Part shown: positions 31,955-40,326 of the stretch, in pieces
How positions within the stretch are numbered: position 1 is the first letter of the stretch
Layout: every line of letters begins with the position of its first letter
Assembly (NCBI RefSeq): GCF_036013525.1
Contig: NZ_CP107854.1
Span: forward strand, 134,863-198,862
Direction of reading: 5' to 3'
Origin: Nonomuraea sp. NBC_00507
GTDB taxonomy: Bacteria > Actinomycetota > Actinomycetes > Streptosporangiales > Streptosporangiaceae
Length of the DNA: 64,000 bases
Notes under the pieces: model-generated
Database searches by the model: none
Told to the model about the DNA's origin: nothing
Seen by the model: only the letters and a program-made list of their open reading frames with translations
Translations under genes and position numbers: made by a program

Positions 31955-32857
31955 TCAGGAACGCGCTGCCGTGCGCGCGTGGCTTTCGGCGCGGCCAGGG
32001 CGGGGTGTCAGCGTCTCCGGGGCCGTATGCCCTGCTCGGTGGCTGGCTGTGTGCTTTGTCATGGCCCCGCTGATTCCGTCTCGGCGCAGTAGCCCGCCTC
32101 GGGCGGAGCGGGCGGAGGGAACGGCGTCCAGGCGTGCGGTCGGTTCTTCTCGATCAGCGGCTGGTACTCGGCGGGCAGCATGTTCTCGATGCTGGTCCAG
32201 GTGTACTGGCTGCGGTCGCTCTCCCGGTCGGTCATGGTGTTGTCCTTCTCGCGCAGGAGGAAGCCGTGGACCTTGATGCCGTGGAACACCCACCCCTTGT
32301 GGTCCCAACGCCAGGTGATGACAGCGCGCTGGACGCGCATGGGCTTGCCGTCCCAGTCGGGGAGTGGCGGCAGCGTGTCGTAGTGGCCGAGCCACACAGT
32401 CGTCGTGGCGAGGGTGTAGGTGGCTGGGTGGTCGGTCGGGATGCTGATCGCGGTCATGGGAGGGCCTTTCGGGCGGGCTCAAGATGGCGGCTGGGGCGGG
32501 GGTCCAGGCGGGGCGGGTGGCCTCTACGCACGACTGCAGTTCCTCGGGCAGTTCGTGGCCGATGCGGTGTTGCGCGGGGGGTAGCGCTCGGAAGAAGCCC
32601 CAGTCGGGGTGGTCGAGCAGGAGCGTGGGGCGCGCTTCCTCGGGAATGATGGGTCCCTTCAGCGTCGTCGCGGTGTAGACCCAGCCCCGGCTGGTCGTCC
32701 ACCGCCATTCGACCGTGGCGGCGATGGGAGTGAAGCGGCGGCCCGTGTGCGCCTTCACGGTTGCTGCGTTGTCGAGCCGGATGTTGATCAGGACGCGAGC
32801 GGCGGCGTAGGCGGCGTGAAAGTCACGTTCGCGGTCACGGGCGTTCCGTTCAGTCAG
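31955..32857 (-). CDS. Hypothetical protein, paralogue of next gene; end uncertain
   Basis: The first 110 residues are convincing: LTERNARDRERDFHAAYAAA, then ATVEWRWTTSRGWVYTATTL and LLLDHPDWGFF. The block V-x-W-R-W-x4-G-W-V is shared with the downstream gene, so the two are tandem paralogues. The start seems to be CTG, or has mutated; a GTG at 32758 is an alternative. The frame stays open right through the downstream gene, so the real C-terminus was probably lost through a missing stop or frameshift. Confidence 0.4.
   Translation of the reverse strand: MTERNARDRERDFHAAYAAARVLINIRLDNAATVKAHTGRRFTPIAATVEWRWTTSRGWVYTATTLKGPIIPEEARPTLLLDHPDWGFFRALPPAQHRIGHELPEELQSCVEATRPAWTPAPAAILSPPERPSHDRDQHPDRPPSHLHPRHDDCVARPLRHAAATPRLGRQAHARPARCHHLALGPQGVGVPRHQGPRLPPAREGQHHDRPGERPQPVHLDQHREHAARRVPAADREEPTARLDAVPSARSARGGLLRRDGISGAMTKHTASHRAGHTAPETLTPRPGRAESHARTAARS
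32059..32457 (-). CDS. Hypothetical protein with WRW-GWV motif
   Basis: A 132-aa protein with AVITWRWDHKGWVFHGIKVHG, matching the motif of the gene upstream. The C-terminus is Pro-rich. AAAGGC lies about 7 nt before the ATG. No family is recognised. It appears to be the last gene of the unit driven from the box at 33206. Confidence 0.6.
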   Translation of the reverse strand: MTAISIPTDHPATYTLATTTVWLGHYDTLPPLPDWDGKPMRVQRAVITWRWDHKGWVFHGIKVHGFLLREKDNTMTDRESDRSQYTWTSIENMLPAEYQPLIEKNRPHAWTPFPPPAPPEAGYCAETESAGP

Positions 32858-32939
32858 GAGACATCAGGTGAAGGGCGGTATCTGCGGGCGAGTTCTCGAC
32901 GAGCCGGCGTTTGTTTCAGCGGAGCGTGCGTCGGGTCGG

Positions 32940-33190
32940 TCAGTTCTCGGCCGACACCATGATCAGGGTCGGGTCATCGGTCCTGTCCGTGACCGCGACG
33001 TCCTCGAATCCGCCGATCTCGCTGCGGCCGTCGTCCATCAGGACGTCATGCCACCTGTCCTCGTTCTCCTCGACCCACGCCAGGAGCTTGGCGGGATCAC
33101 CGAGGATGTCGTCCGGTACGTCCAGGAGGACCTCTTGGGCGTAGATCTCTCTGTCCTGCTAGCGGAGATGCTCAGAATTCGCTGTGCCAT
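32940..33190 (-). pseudogene. Small protein gene with apparent frameshift
   Basis: GGGAGG precedes the ATG, and the first frame gives MAQRILSISASRTER before going out of register. A second frame, closed by a stop upstream, carries a convincing acidic product: REIYAQEVLLDVPDDILGD, LLAWVEENEDRWHDVL and IGGFEDVAVTD, ending at 32940. The shift falls in the GAGAGAG run. It is either a recent mutation, a sequencing error or programmed frameshifting. A TGATGTATT-class box lies 15 bp upstream. Confidence 0.55.
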
Positions 33191-33205
33191 CGGCCAACCT
33201 CCCTA

Positions 33206-33221
33206 ATATTAGAATACATCA
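33206..33221 (-). promoter_or_regulatory. TGATGTATT-class box
   Basis: Minus strand reads TGATGTATTCTAATAT, immediately upstream of GGGAGG and the ATG at 33190. Confidence 0.65.
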
Positions 33222-33915
33222 ACAGGAAGGCTTGGGGCCTAACCTGGGGCTATGCAGCATTTGGCTTCGCGTCCGTATACCTGCTCGGGCCAGCTCGCCC
33301 ACCGCTGAGCCTCGGCAGCTGGCTCATATGTGATTGCGACGTCCATAGGCCTCTTGAACCAGGCCGAGGCAGGCCTGAAGGGATCGGGGGTGCAAGTCTG
33401 CGAGCGGCGGGCTGGACCGGGCCGCCGCCATCGCGATCGGAGTGGAGGTCGTGCAGAGCCGGTCGCCTGCAGCCGCCGGTGAAGTTGGCGTCGACCCCGG
33501 CTCCAGATTCGCCGCGCGGGCTGGGGGGCTGCGAGCTGGCGTTCGGATGGTGTGGGGGCTGGACCGAGAGCGAGCTGCGGGGCGCGGCGGCTTGCGGACG
33601 TGCTCTCCGGCAAGTGCGACGTCGACGTGCGGAGGCCTCGCCGCCCGAGCTTGAGGTGGTGTGTGGGCCCTCGAGGGGCGAGAGTCACCGGCGGACGCGG
33701 CGCCCTCCCGTTAAGGCCCCGGGCGTCCGTCAGGCGCTTGAGGAGGGGCCGTCCCCGTTGTGGTGCGACTCCCCAACAGACACGTCGGGGGAGGGCGGCG
33801 TGCCGAGGCCCGCTTGTCCTAGCCGGGGCGGGCTCGTTCCAGGCGCCAGGCCTTGCCGGTGAGAGCGCGCCGTCGTCAGCGCCGGGCAGGTAGAGGCCTT
33901 CACACCTTTACACTA
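33222..33915. other. Intergenic stretch, only a gene remnant seen
   Basis: About 690 bp. On the minus strand near 33240-33345 a 35-residue segment (MDVAITYEPAAEAQRWASW) looks like the tail of a former gene. Nothing else is supported. Confidence 0.35.
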
Positions 33916-33930
33916 GTTGCATGCAATTAA
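33916..33930 (+). promoter_or_regulatory. TTGCATGCAA-class box
   Basis: GTTGCATGCAATTAA, with the perfect palindrome TTGCATGCAA, followed 20 bp later by TTATCAT. It lies about 50 bp upstream of the gene at 33979. Confidence 0.6.
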
Positions 33931-33978
33931 TGTGATTCGCTTATCATGTGTGAAAGCCACATATGCGAGGGGGTGCCT

Positions 33979-34506
33979 GTGCCCAACAAGACGCTGTCGG
34001 TCCGCGATGATGACCTGCCTCTGTGGGAGCGCGCCGAGCGGGCGGCCAAGTCGGCCCGCACTACGGTCTCCGGCCTGGTGGCCACGGCCCTGACCACGTA
34101 TCTCGGCCACACCGACATGATCAGCGTGCCGATGTACGAGCTGTTCGGCGATGAGCGCCAGGAGGCGTTCGTCGGCCGATGGCTGACCGATCCGCAGCTG
34201 CCATCCGACCGGGACAACGACCAGTACAGCGGCGATGAGCGAGGGCGGGGGCCGCAGTTCGGCCACCACGGCGCGCCGGCCGAGTGGAGGGTCGGGGTGG
34301 CCGAGACCGGTCGTGGCCGCGTTGCCGTCTATCTGCACCACTGGAACTACGACGCGGCGTACCCGCCCGAGCTGCACGTGTTCGACAACATCGACCAGGC
34401 CGTCACAGCACTGGCCGACGACCCGCGCGTGCCTCGCGACGTGCTGGCCATCGCCGCGGACGTCGTTCGTCCCGCTGGCTCGCATGTCGTCTGGCGCGAC
34501 ATCTGA
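33979..34506 (+). CDS. Small protein with N-terminal ribbon-helix-helix-like domain
   Basis: A 175-aa protein. Residues 1-45 (KTLSVRDDDLPLWERAERAAK, then TVSGLVATALTTYL) fit a CopG-like ribbon-helix-helix. The C-terminal part (AVYLHHWNYDAAYPPELHV) is unassigned. The GTG is set by GAGGGGG about 5 nt upstream. It is the first gene of a plus-strand series to 36743 and may regulate it. Confidence 0.65.
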   Translation: MPNKTLSVRDDDLPLWERAERAAKSARTTVSGLVATALTTYLGHTDMISVPMYELFGDERQEAFVGRWLTDPQLPSDRDNDQYSGDERGRGPQFGHHGAPAEWRVGVAETGRGRVAVYLHHWNYDAAYPPELHVFDNIDQAVTALADDPRVPRDVLAIAADVVRPAGSHVVWRDI

Positions 34507-34567
34507 GACGAGGCCCCATGGCCGAACTCCAACCGCACTGCTCCTTACCCGTCCCGAGGGTGCAACG

Positions 34568-35629
34568 GTGATCGAAAACAAGCCCAGCGGCGCGTACACA
34601 ATCGACGACCTGCCGTTCTTGATGCTCGGAGTCGCCGCGCACCGCACCATGGATCTCATTGCGACGATCCTGGGACCCGAGGGAATCGCCGAGCGGGAGA
34701 AGGCCGCGGCCCGCCGCGCCCCAGGCGAACTCGTGGATTCGACCGACGTCGCCCTGTCCGAGACCGCGCGCGAGATCGCCGAGATGACCCTCGCCACGGC
34801 CAGCACCCACCCAACGACCCTGCGCATCCTGGCCGAGAGCCGCTTCCTCAGCGTGCGGGTAAAGATCGCCGAAAACCCGCACACCCCGCCTGAGACGTTG
34901 ACCGAACTCGCCCGAACCCCCCGCGGGATCATCGCCAACACGGCCGCGGCCAACCCCGGCGTGCCCGCCGGTGAACTCGAGACCATCCTGCTGCTCAGCG
35001 ACAGCGAGGCCGCGCGGCTCGGCGCGCTGCGCAACCCAACGGTGACGCGGCACCTTATCGAGGTGGCCGCCGCCGACCCGTCGCCGTACGTCCGCAGCTG
35101 TGCCGCGCACAGGACCACCGTCGTGACCACGCTCGAACGGCTCGCCGCCGACAGCGACGCGTTCGTGCGCGCGGGTGCCGCACGCAACCTGCTCGTGCCG
35201 CACCTTTCGCCCGTCCAGGTCGACGCCCTGGCAGGCGACCCGGAACGAGGCCCACGTGCCGCCCTCGCTAGCAATCCCGCCGCGCCCGCCCGGGCACTCG
35301 AACGGCTCGCGGCCGACAAGGACACATGGGTGCGATCCGCCGTCGCCAAGAGCGACGCCCTCACCCCCGCGGCCGCGGCCCTCCTGGCCGGCGACCCCGA
35401 CGAGCGCGTCCGCACGGACCTGGCGGGCAACCGCGGCTGCCCGCCCGCCCTACTCACGGCGCTGGCCCGCCGCCGGCAACCCGCCGCCGTACGCGAGGCC
35501 GCCGCTGGCAACCTCGCCTGCCCGGCCGACGTGCTGTACCGGCTCGCCGCTGACCGGTCGCCCTACGTCCGCGAACAAGCCGACCGGACCCTGTACATCC
35601 ACCATCTCGGAGGAGGACTTCATGACTGA
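34568..35629 (+). CDS. Tandem helical repeat protein (variant Leu-rich/HEAT-like)
   Basis: A 353-aa protein built of about ten repeats of 24 residues, each with a helix and the pattern R-x2-A-x2-N-P-x-[TA] (for example VKIAENPHTPPETLTELA, RAALASNPAAPARALERLA). These match leucine-rich repeat variant proteins, which form solenoids for protein binding. GTG start with GAGGG upstream. Its stop overlaps the start of the next gene, so the two are coupled. Confidence 0.72.
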   Translation: MIENKPSGAYTIDDLPFLMLGVAAHRTMDLIATILGPEGIAEREKAAARRAPGELVDSTDVALSETAREIAEMTLATASTHPTTLRILAESRFLSVRVKIAENPHTPPETLTELARTPRGIIANTAAANPGVPAGELETILLLSDSEAARLGALRNPTVTRHLIEVAAADPSPYVRSCAAHRTTVVTTLERLAADSDAFVRAGAARNLLVPHLSPVQVDALAGDPERGPRAALASNPAAPARALERLAADKDTWVRSAVAKSDALTPAAAALLAGDPDERVRTDLAGNRGCPPALLTALARRRQPAAVREAAAGNLACPADVLYRLAADRSPYVREQADRTLYIHHLGGGLHD

Positions 35630-36209
35630 CCGGAAGCCCGTGGTCGACGAGACGCTGCGGGAACTCGTCCTGCACCACCTTGCCCTCACCCCCTGCCACA
35701 TCACCGGTGAGCATGACCCGCACCACACACCCCAGCGTGTGTGCAGCTACCAGAAGGCCAAGCTCCTGGACGTCCTCTGCGCCGCGGCGGGCCTGACCGC
35801 CGAGGAACTCCCACGCGCCCTGCACGACGACCAGTGCGGGTGGTGCCACCGCGTTCCCGCCCAGGAGGAGGACAGGGAGCGGACGCGGGAGCTCCACCAC
35901 TGGGCCGGAGTCGAGGTGCCCGCCGATCTCGCCGAACTCGCGGACGACGCACCCCGGCCCGGGGATGAGGCAGCCCTGGAGGCCGCGCTGGCCGAGCTGC
36001 CCGAGTCCTGGTCCGACTGGAACGCCGCGCACGTCTGGGCATCCCGAGGCCTGTTCGGCGAGGTCGCCCGTTGGACGTCCGGAAAGGCGTACCGGGCTGC
36101 GCGAGCCCGTGCCCGCCTGGTTGAGCGCGGCCTGATCGAGGAGCACAACGGGCCAGGCGGCTACTACATCAGGCGGGCGCGGCCGCAGGCGGCGGAATCG
36201 GCCCGATGA
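35622..36209 (+). CDS. Hypothetical protein with possible zinc site
   Basis: A 195-aa protein with an N-terminal His/Cys-rich part (CHITGEHDPHHTPQRVCSY and CGWCHRVP) that could bind zinc, and a C-terminal winged-helix-like segment (YRAARARARLVERGLIEEHN). GGAGGAGG lies 6 nt before the ATG. No family is recognised; DNA binding is possible. Confidence 0.6.
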   Translation: MTDRKPVVDETLRELVLHHLALTPCHITGEHDPHHTPQRVCSYQKAKLLDVLCAAAGLTAEELPRALHDDQCGWCHRVPAQEEDRERTRELHHWAGVEVPADLAELADDAPRPGDEAALEAALAELPESWSDWNAAHVWASRGLFGEVARWTSGKAYRAARARARLVERGLIEEHNGPGGYYIRRARPQAAESAR

Positions 36210-36253
36210 CGGCCACCACGGTCGCAGGGCGCTCATCGCCGAGGAGGAGCGCC

Positions 36254-36337
36254 ATGGACACCGTGACCACCACGAAGCCGATCTCCAGAGCAAACCAGCC
36301 GGCCAGGACACGCCGCTCGTCGACAGACAGCCCCTAA
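36254..36337 (+). CDS. Very small peptide
   Basis: A 27-aa Thr/Ser/Arg-rich peptide (MDTVTTTKPISRANQPARTR at the start) with a strong GAGGAGGAG binding site. It sits between two convincing genes in the same direction. No cognate enzyme is seen. Confidence 0.4.
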   Translation: MDTVTTTKPISRANQPARTRRSSTDSP

Positions 36338-36374
36338 CCGAACCTTCACACCGAACGAGAGGTCCCAACACCCC

Positions 36375-36743
36375 ATGCCCAGCATCGAAGAGGGGAACAA
36401 GCGACGTCACCAACGGCGGATCGACGCCCTCGAAAATCTCCGCGATCAACTCATCGCCCTCGGGCACCCGGACGATGTCCGCATCGCCGAGTGCTCCAGC
36501 CTGGAGATCGTCGACCACCTGGAGTACGGCGAGACGGCTCGCCTCATCGTCTGGTTCGCCGGCGTCGCCCTCTACATCGACAGTCTCGACCAACCCGGCC
36601 GGTACACGATCGCAAAGCGCTCCGGCACCAGCCTCACCACCGCTGGCGTCCGGTGCGACGACGTCGACGACACCGGCGCACTCGCCGTCTACCACCGCTA
36701 CCGCGTCCAGTACGGCCTGCCCGTACCCGCACTCATCAACTGA
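36375..36743 (+). CDS. Hypothetical protein
   Basis: A 122-aa protein with a helical basic N-terminus (EGNKRRHQRRIDALENLRDQ) and a beta-rich middle (ARLIVWFAGVALYIDSLDQ). GAGAGG lies upstream. No family is recognised. Confidence 0.6.
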   Translation: MPSIEEGNKRRHQRRIDALENLRDQLIALGHPDDVRIAECSSLEIVDHLEYGETARLIVWFAGVALYIDSLDQPGRYTIAKRSGTSLTTAGVRCDDVDDTGALAVYHRYRVQYGLPVPALIN

Positions 36744-36841
36744 TCACTCGCACAACGCGCGCTGCGGACGCCGCTTCACACTCTGGCCGCTGCTAACGGG
36801 CCAAGGTGCACGACCGCACAGCTGTTGAGGGAGGGCAAACC

Positions 36842-37094
36842 ATGAAGATCAGACTGCCCCGTCCAGTGAAACAGATGTTGGGCATGAGCACCCGTTCTGC
36901 ATCGCGCGTGGGAGGCGTTCATTCTCGACCACTTTGAGCGCCGCTGCTGGGATGCCAACGACGGCGCGTGGCCACCGGCCAGCAACGAACTCAGCGAATG
37001 GATGTACCGCCGGCACGCCACGCCCGAGCGAGCTCAGGAAATCCTTCGGGCCACCAGGTGGCCCCTGTACCGCCGGGGTGCGGCGGGAACTTGA
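36842..37094 (+). pseudogene. Small helical protein with apparent frameshift
   Basis: GGGAGGG precedes an ATG giving MKIRLPRPVKQMLG, then the frame shifts near 36890; the other frame continues with AWEAFILDHFERRCWDANDG and WMYRRHATPERAQEI to a stop at 37094. The combined product is plausible, so the gene is probably frameshifted. Confidence 0.45.
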
Positions 37095-37209
37095 CGACCG
37101 CGTCCCCAACACCTGCCAGGGCTACGCCTTGTGCTCGAGGACTGACGGATGTCGCCATCGAGGAGCAGCACGTGATCAAGGTTGCGACCAGAAGAGAGGC
37201 CTAGCACTC

Positions 37210-37851
37210 ATGATTCGCATCGTCAGGGCCAGCACCCTGGCCACCCTGCAGGTGCAGGCGCGGAAGGTGCCTGAGCTGCAGAACCGCCACGATCAGATGG
37301 AGCGCAGGCTGGCCATCCTGGAGGCCTCCTACGACGGTTACCTCCAGGAGATCGAGCACCACAAGAGCGAAGCCCAGCGGTGGAATGCCTGCTACACCGC
37401 CACCATCGACAGCATCGGCGCTTGGGTCAACGACGTACGCGCGGCCGTACAGCACCCGACCACCGGTGACAGATTCCGTCGTGACCTTGCATTCGGGCTC
37501 TGGCAGACCTTCATATCGCAGGCCGAGGAGTCCGGAGAGGGCGACGACTTCATGATCCGGCTCCTCAAGGTGCTCCTGGGCCTGGAGGAGGCACCTGCCA
37601 AGGAGGCCAGCGACGCTGCGGCGGTAGAGCCTGGCGGCGATCAACCCAGCACCGATGAGCTGCGGGACGCCGAGATCCGGGAGGTGATCCGGATGCTGGG
37701 GCCGAATACCGGGGTCAAGGTGATCGGAGACGAGCTGGTACGCCGGGGCGTCTTCTTCGACCAAGAGGACATCATGCGCATCCTCCGCGTGGACTACCCG
37801 CAACCGCTCAGGCACACGTGGAGGGTGGCCTCAGGTGATCACCCGTCCTGA
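37210..37851 (+). CDS. Coiled-coil hypothetical protein
   Basis: A 213-aa protein. Residues 10-60 form a likely coiled coil (LQVQARKVPELQNRHDQMER), and the C-terminal 50 residues (IREVIRMLGPNTGVKVIGDE) look like a small helix-turn-helix. The ATG at the beginning of the helix is chosen; a longer frame upstream is non-coding in character. No family is recognised. Confidence 0.6.
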   Translation: MIRIVRASTLATLQVQARKVPELQNRHDQMERRLAILEASYDGYLQEIEHHKSEAQRWNACYTATIDSIGAWVNDVRAAVQHPTTGDRFRRDLAFGLWQTFISQAEESGEGDDFMIRLLKVLLGLEEAPAKEASDAAAVEPGGDQPSTDELRDAEIREVIRMLGPNTGVKVIGDELVRRGVFFDQEDIMRILRVDYPQPLRHTWRVASGDHPS

Positions 37852-38054
37852 CCAGCGGTACCAGATGGTGCGCGGCGGCGCCCAGGTCACTCGCCCGGAG
37901 CACCTCCTCGCCCCGCCCGCCGCACCCTCGTGGGGGATATGCGTCAGTACCGGACCTGGGTCGACACCCGGTTTGCTGCCCTGTGTGGACGTCGAGAGCC
38001 CTGCATCGCGACCGTGCACGAGAGGATCCTGCGCCAGGGGAGGGTGGGGACGCG

Positions 38055-39173
38055 ATGAACGACGTCACCGGCGAGGAGAGGTTCGTCGCTCCAGGCGAGA
38101 AGGAGATCGCCTGCCAGGGGTGCCGGGCAGGGGGCACCGTCGTCTCACCGGCCTTCACAACCTGGTTGAAGGAGCGCGACGTGGACATCCAGCGGTGGGC
38201 CGCCGCCCACCCTGGGGCAGATCTGGAGAGCGTCCCCCTGGCGGTGTTCGCGCCAGAGGTCGGCACCATGCCCGCCAGCGAAATCCGTTGTCCGGTATGC
38301 CGCGGCGCCGGTGTGGCGGTGACGGCGGACCGGTGGACACCCGTCCTGGGGCAGACCCTCATCACCGCCCTCGCCCGGGCATTGCTGCCGTCGCCACCCC
38401 ACCGGCGCGTCCCCTGGCCGTGGCTGACTCGCCAGGACGGGGCCTACTTACACGGCATCTACGTCAAGCCCGCCCCCGACGACGCGCTCGGCGGCAGCGG
38501 GCAGCTCGACTTCGCCGCCTTCCACGCGGGCATGCCGGTGTGGAAGTGGCGGGGCCCGGCTATGCCCCGCTCCAGCGTCTACTTCGTCTTCCGCAGCGCT
38601 ATCCGTGGCTGGACGCCCATCCTCGCGCAGCGGTTGAGCCGGTGCTGGCTGGGTGGCATGGTCTCTGTGCCAGGACCGGCCATCGACCACGACGAATGGA
38701 CCCGTGAGGCGGTCCTGGCGAAGTGGAAGCCGATGGGCTACTTCGACGTGGACCGGGCTGAGGTCGCCAAGCTCCGAGTTCAAGCGGAGCGCGCGAACGT
38801 CACCGTGACCTTCTACGGGACACGCCTGTCGCGCAAGGTGTGCACCTACGCTGGCTCGAACGAGACCTTCGAGCGCATCTACGGCCGCGACGTGTTGGAC
38901 GGTCTCATCGAGGACTACCGCGAGGTCCTGCCCGCGCAATTGGCCGCCGAGCAGGCCGAGGCGATCCAGGCGCTGCGCGCCCGGCCGCCGGCCGCGTTCG
39001 CGAGTCGCGAGGAGTTCGAGACGTTGGAACGGTGGCCGCTGGCGGCGATGGGGCTGGTGCTCGGCTACCCGGCCGAGGCGACGGCCGGCACCTTGCTCGC
39101 GCAACCCTACCGGTATGGAGCCTCCGCCGAACTCGGCAGCCTGCCCGTCAACTGGCGTCGCGGTCTGTGGTAA
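38055..39173 (+). CDS. Hypothetical protein with two CxxC pairs
   Basis: A 372-aa protein. CQGCRAGG near residue 20 and CPVCRGAG near 80 form a probable zinc site like that of DnaJ. A middle region has HGIYVKPAPDD and VYFVFRSAIRGW. The C-terminal domain (YGTRLSRKVCTYAG, then SNETFERIYGRDVLDGLIED) is duplicated as a broken fragment at 30375-30625. ATG chosen just before the first Cys pair. No enzymatic motif is recognised. Confidence 0.6.
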   Translation: MNDVTGEERFVAPGEKEIACQGCRAGGTVVSPAFTTWLKERDVDIQRWAAAHPGADLESVPLAVFAPEVGTMPASEIRCPVCRGAGVAVTADRWTPVLGQTLITALARALLPSPPHRRVPWPWLTRQDGAYLHGIYVKPAPDDALGGSGQLDFAAFHAGMPVWKWRGPAMPRSSVYFVFRSAIRGWTPILAQRLSRCWLGGMVSVPGPAIDHDEWTREAVLAKWKPMGYFDVDRAEVAKLRVQAERANVTVTFYGTRLSRKVCTYAGSNETFERIYGRDVLDGLIEDYREVLPAQLAAEQAEAIQALRARPPAAFASREEFETLERWPLAAMGLVLGYPAEATAGTLLAQPYRYGASAELGSLPVNWRRGLW

Positions 39174-39302
39174 CCCGGCCCCGGAGCGCGCCGAACGGAT
39201 AGACCACAGCCCAACAGGCTTCGGTTTCAGCCCAGGCCGTTCGAATCTCGCGGCCGGGACCCCGCCTTTCAACCCAATATCCATGAGATCAAAGGAGCAC
39301 TC

Positions 39303-40046
39303 ATGTCTCTCGACCTCGACCAGCGGACTGTTCACGCCTGGTTCGGCCTGTCTTACTCGAACTACGCGGTGCTGCCGCGAACGCTGCTGCAGTCGATGCC
39401 TGACGAGTGGCAGCACCGGTTCATCACCTGCCTGGACGAGCTTGAGGCGGCGTTTAGCCACGTCCAGCAGGCCGAGTGCTACAAGGTCCGGGCCGCCGTC
39501 GAGCGGGTGGTGTCCGACCTGACCGACGACGAGTTGAAGCAGATCGGCTACTCCAAGAGCGACGACTGCGACTGCCACGCCTACGTGGATGAGGCAGCTC
39601 GCAAGATCGTGCACGTGCCGCCCAAGTGCCCGCACGAGACGGCCTACTACGACGACCAGGGCAACGAGGTGGACGGGGACGCCCTTGTGCTGTGGCCGAT
39701 CGGAAAAGACCCGGTGCCGCACTACAACCGGTGCCGAACATACATCGAGCCCCGACTGCCCGACACCCTTGAGGCAGAGCCACCCACTCCGACTCCGGGA
39801 GAGTGGATCAACCCAGTGACTGGCGAGCGCTTCGATCTCACCCGCGACTACCCGGTTACGCGGGAGCAGTACGACCACCTGCTGAAGGGTGAGGACCACG
39901 GCTACCAGGGCTTGGTGTGGCGCCACGTCGGTGAGTTCGCCGACGGCGTTCCCGTCCTGCTTGCGATCCGTGTCGGCGAAGAGGACTCCGTGGAAGGGTC
40001 GATCAAGGTCACTGACCTCAAGCACACGTTGCCGCATAACAAATGA
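39303..40046 (+). CDS. Hypothetical protein
   Basis: A 247-aa acidic protein. The N-terminal 60 residues (VHAWFGLSYSNYAVLPRTLL, MPDEWQHRFITCLDELE) are conserved-looking, the middle has CDCHAYVDEAAR, and the C-terminus has TGERFDLTRDYPVTREQYDH. AAAGGAG lies about 8 nt before the ATG. No family is recognised. Confidence 0.6.
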   Translation: MSLDLDQRTVHAWFGLSYSNYAVLPRTLLQSMPDEWQHRFITCLDELEAAFSHVQQAECYKVRAAVERVVSDLTDDELKQIGYSKSDDCDCHAYVDEAARKIVHVPPKCPHETAYYDDQGNEVDGDALVLWPIGKDPVPHYNRCRTYIEPRLPDTLEAEPPTPTPGEWINPVTGERFDLTRDYPVTREQYDHLLKGEDHGYQGLVWRHVGEFADGVPVLLAIRVGEEDSVEGSIKVTDLKHTLPHNK

Positions 40047-40326
40047 TCAGACGCTACCTCCTCGGGCGCGTGTAACAACCGTCTCCGACCGTGCCTGATC
40101 CCGAGGCCAGGGTGCCGGCGCGGGTGCTGGCAGCCCACGGCCGAGGGCTCCTCGCGCTGATGCCGTCAGCCTGCCAACGCGCCGGTGAGTTCGGTGCGGC
40201 GCGTCCGGCGCCAGGACGTGCTCTGTGGGTGGTTGCTTCTCGAGGCACGGGGCGTCCCTGGGAGCAGGGCTCCGTCGCTCGGGGGTCGGCGAGGCCGGGG
40301 TGGCCGGCTTCTATGGTCATCGGCGG

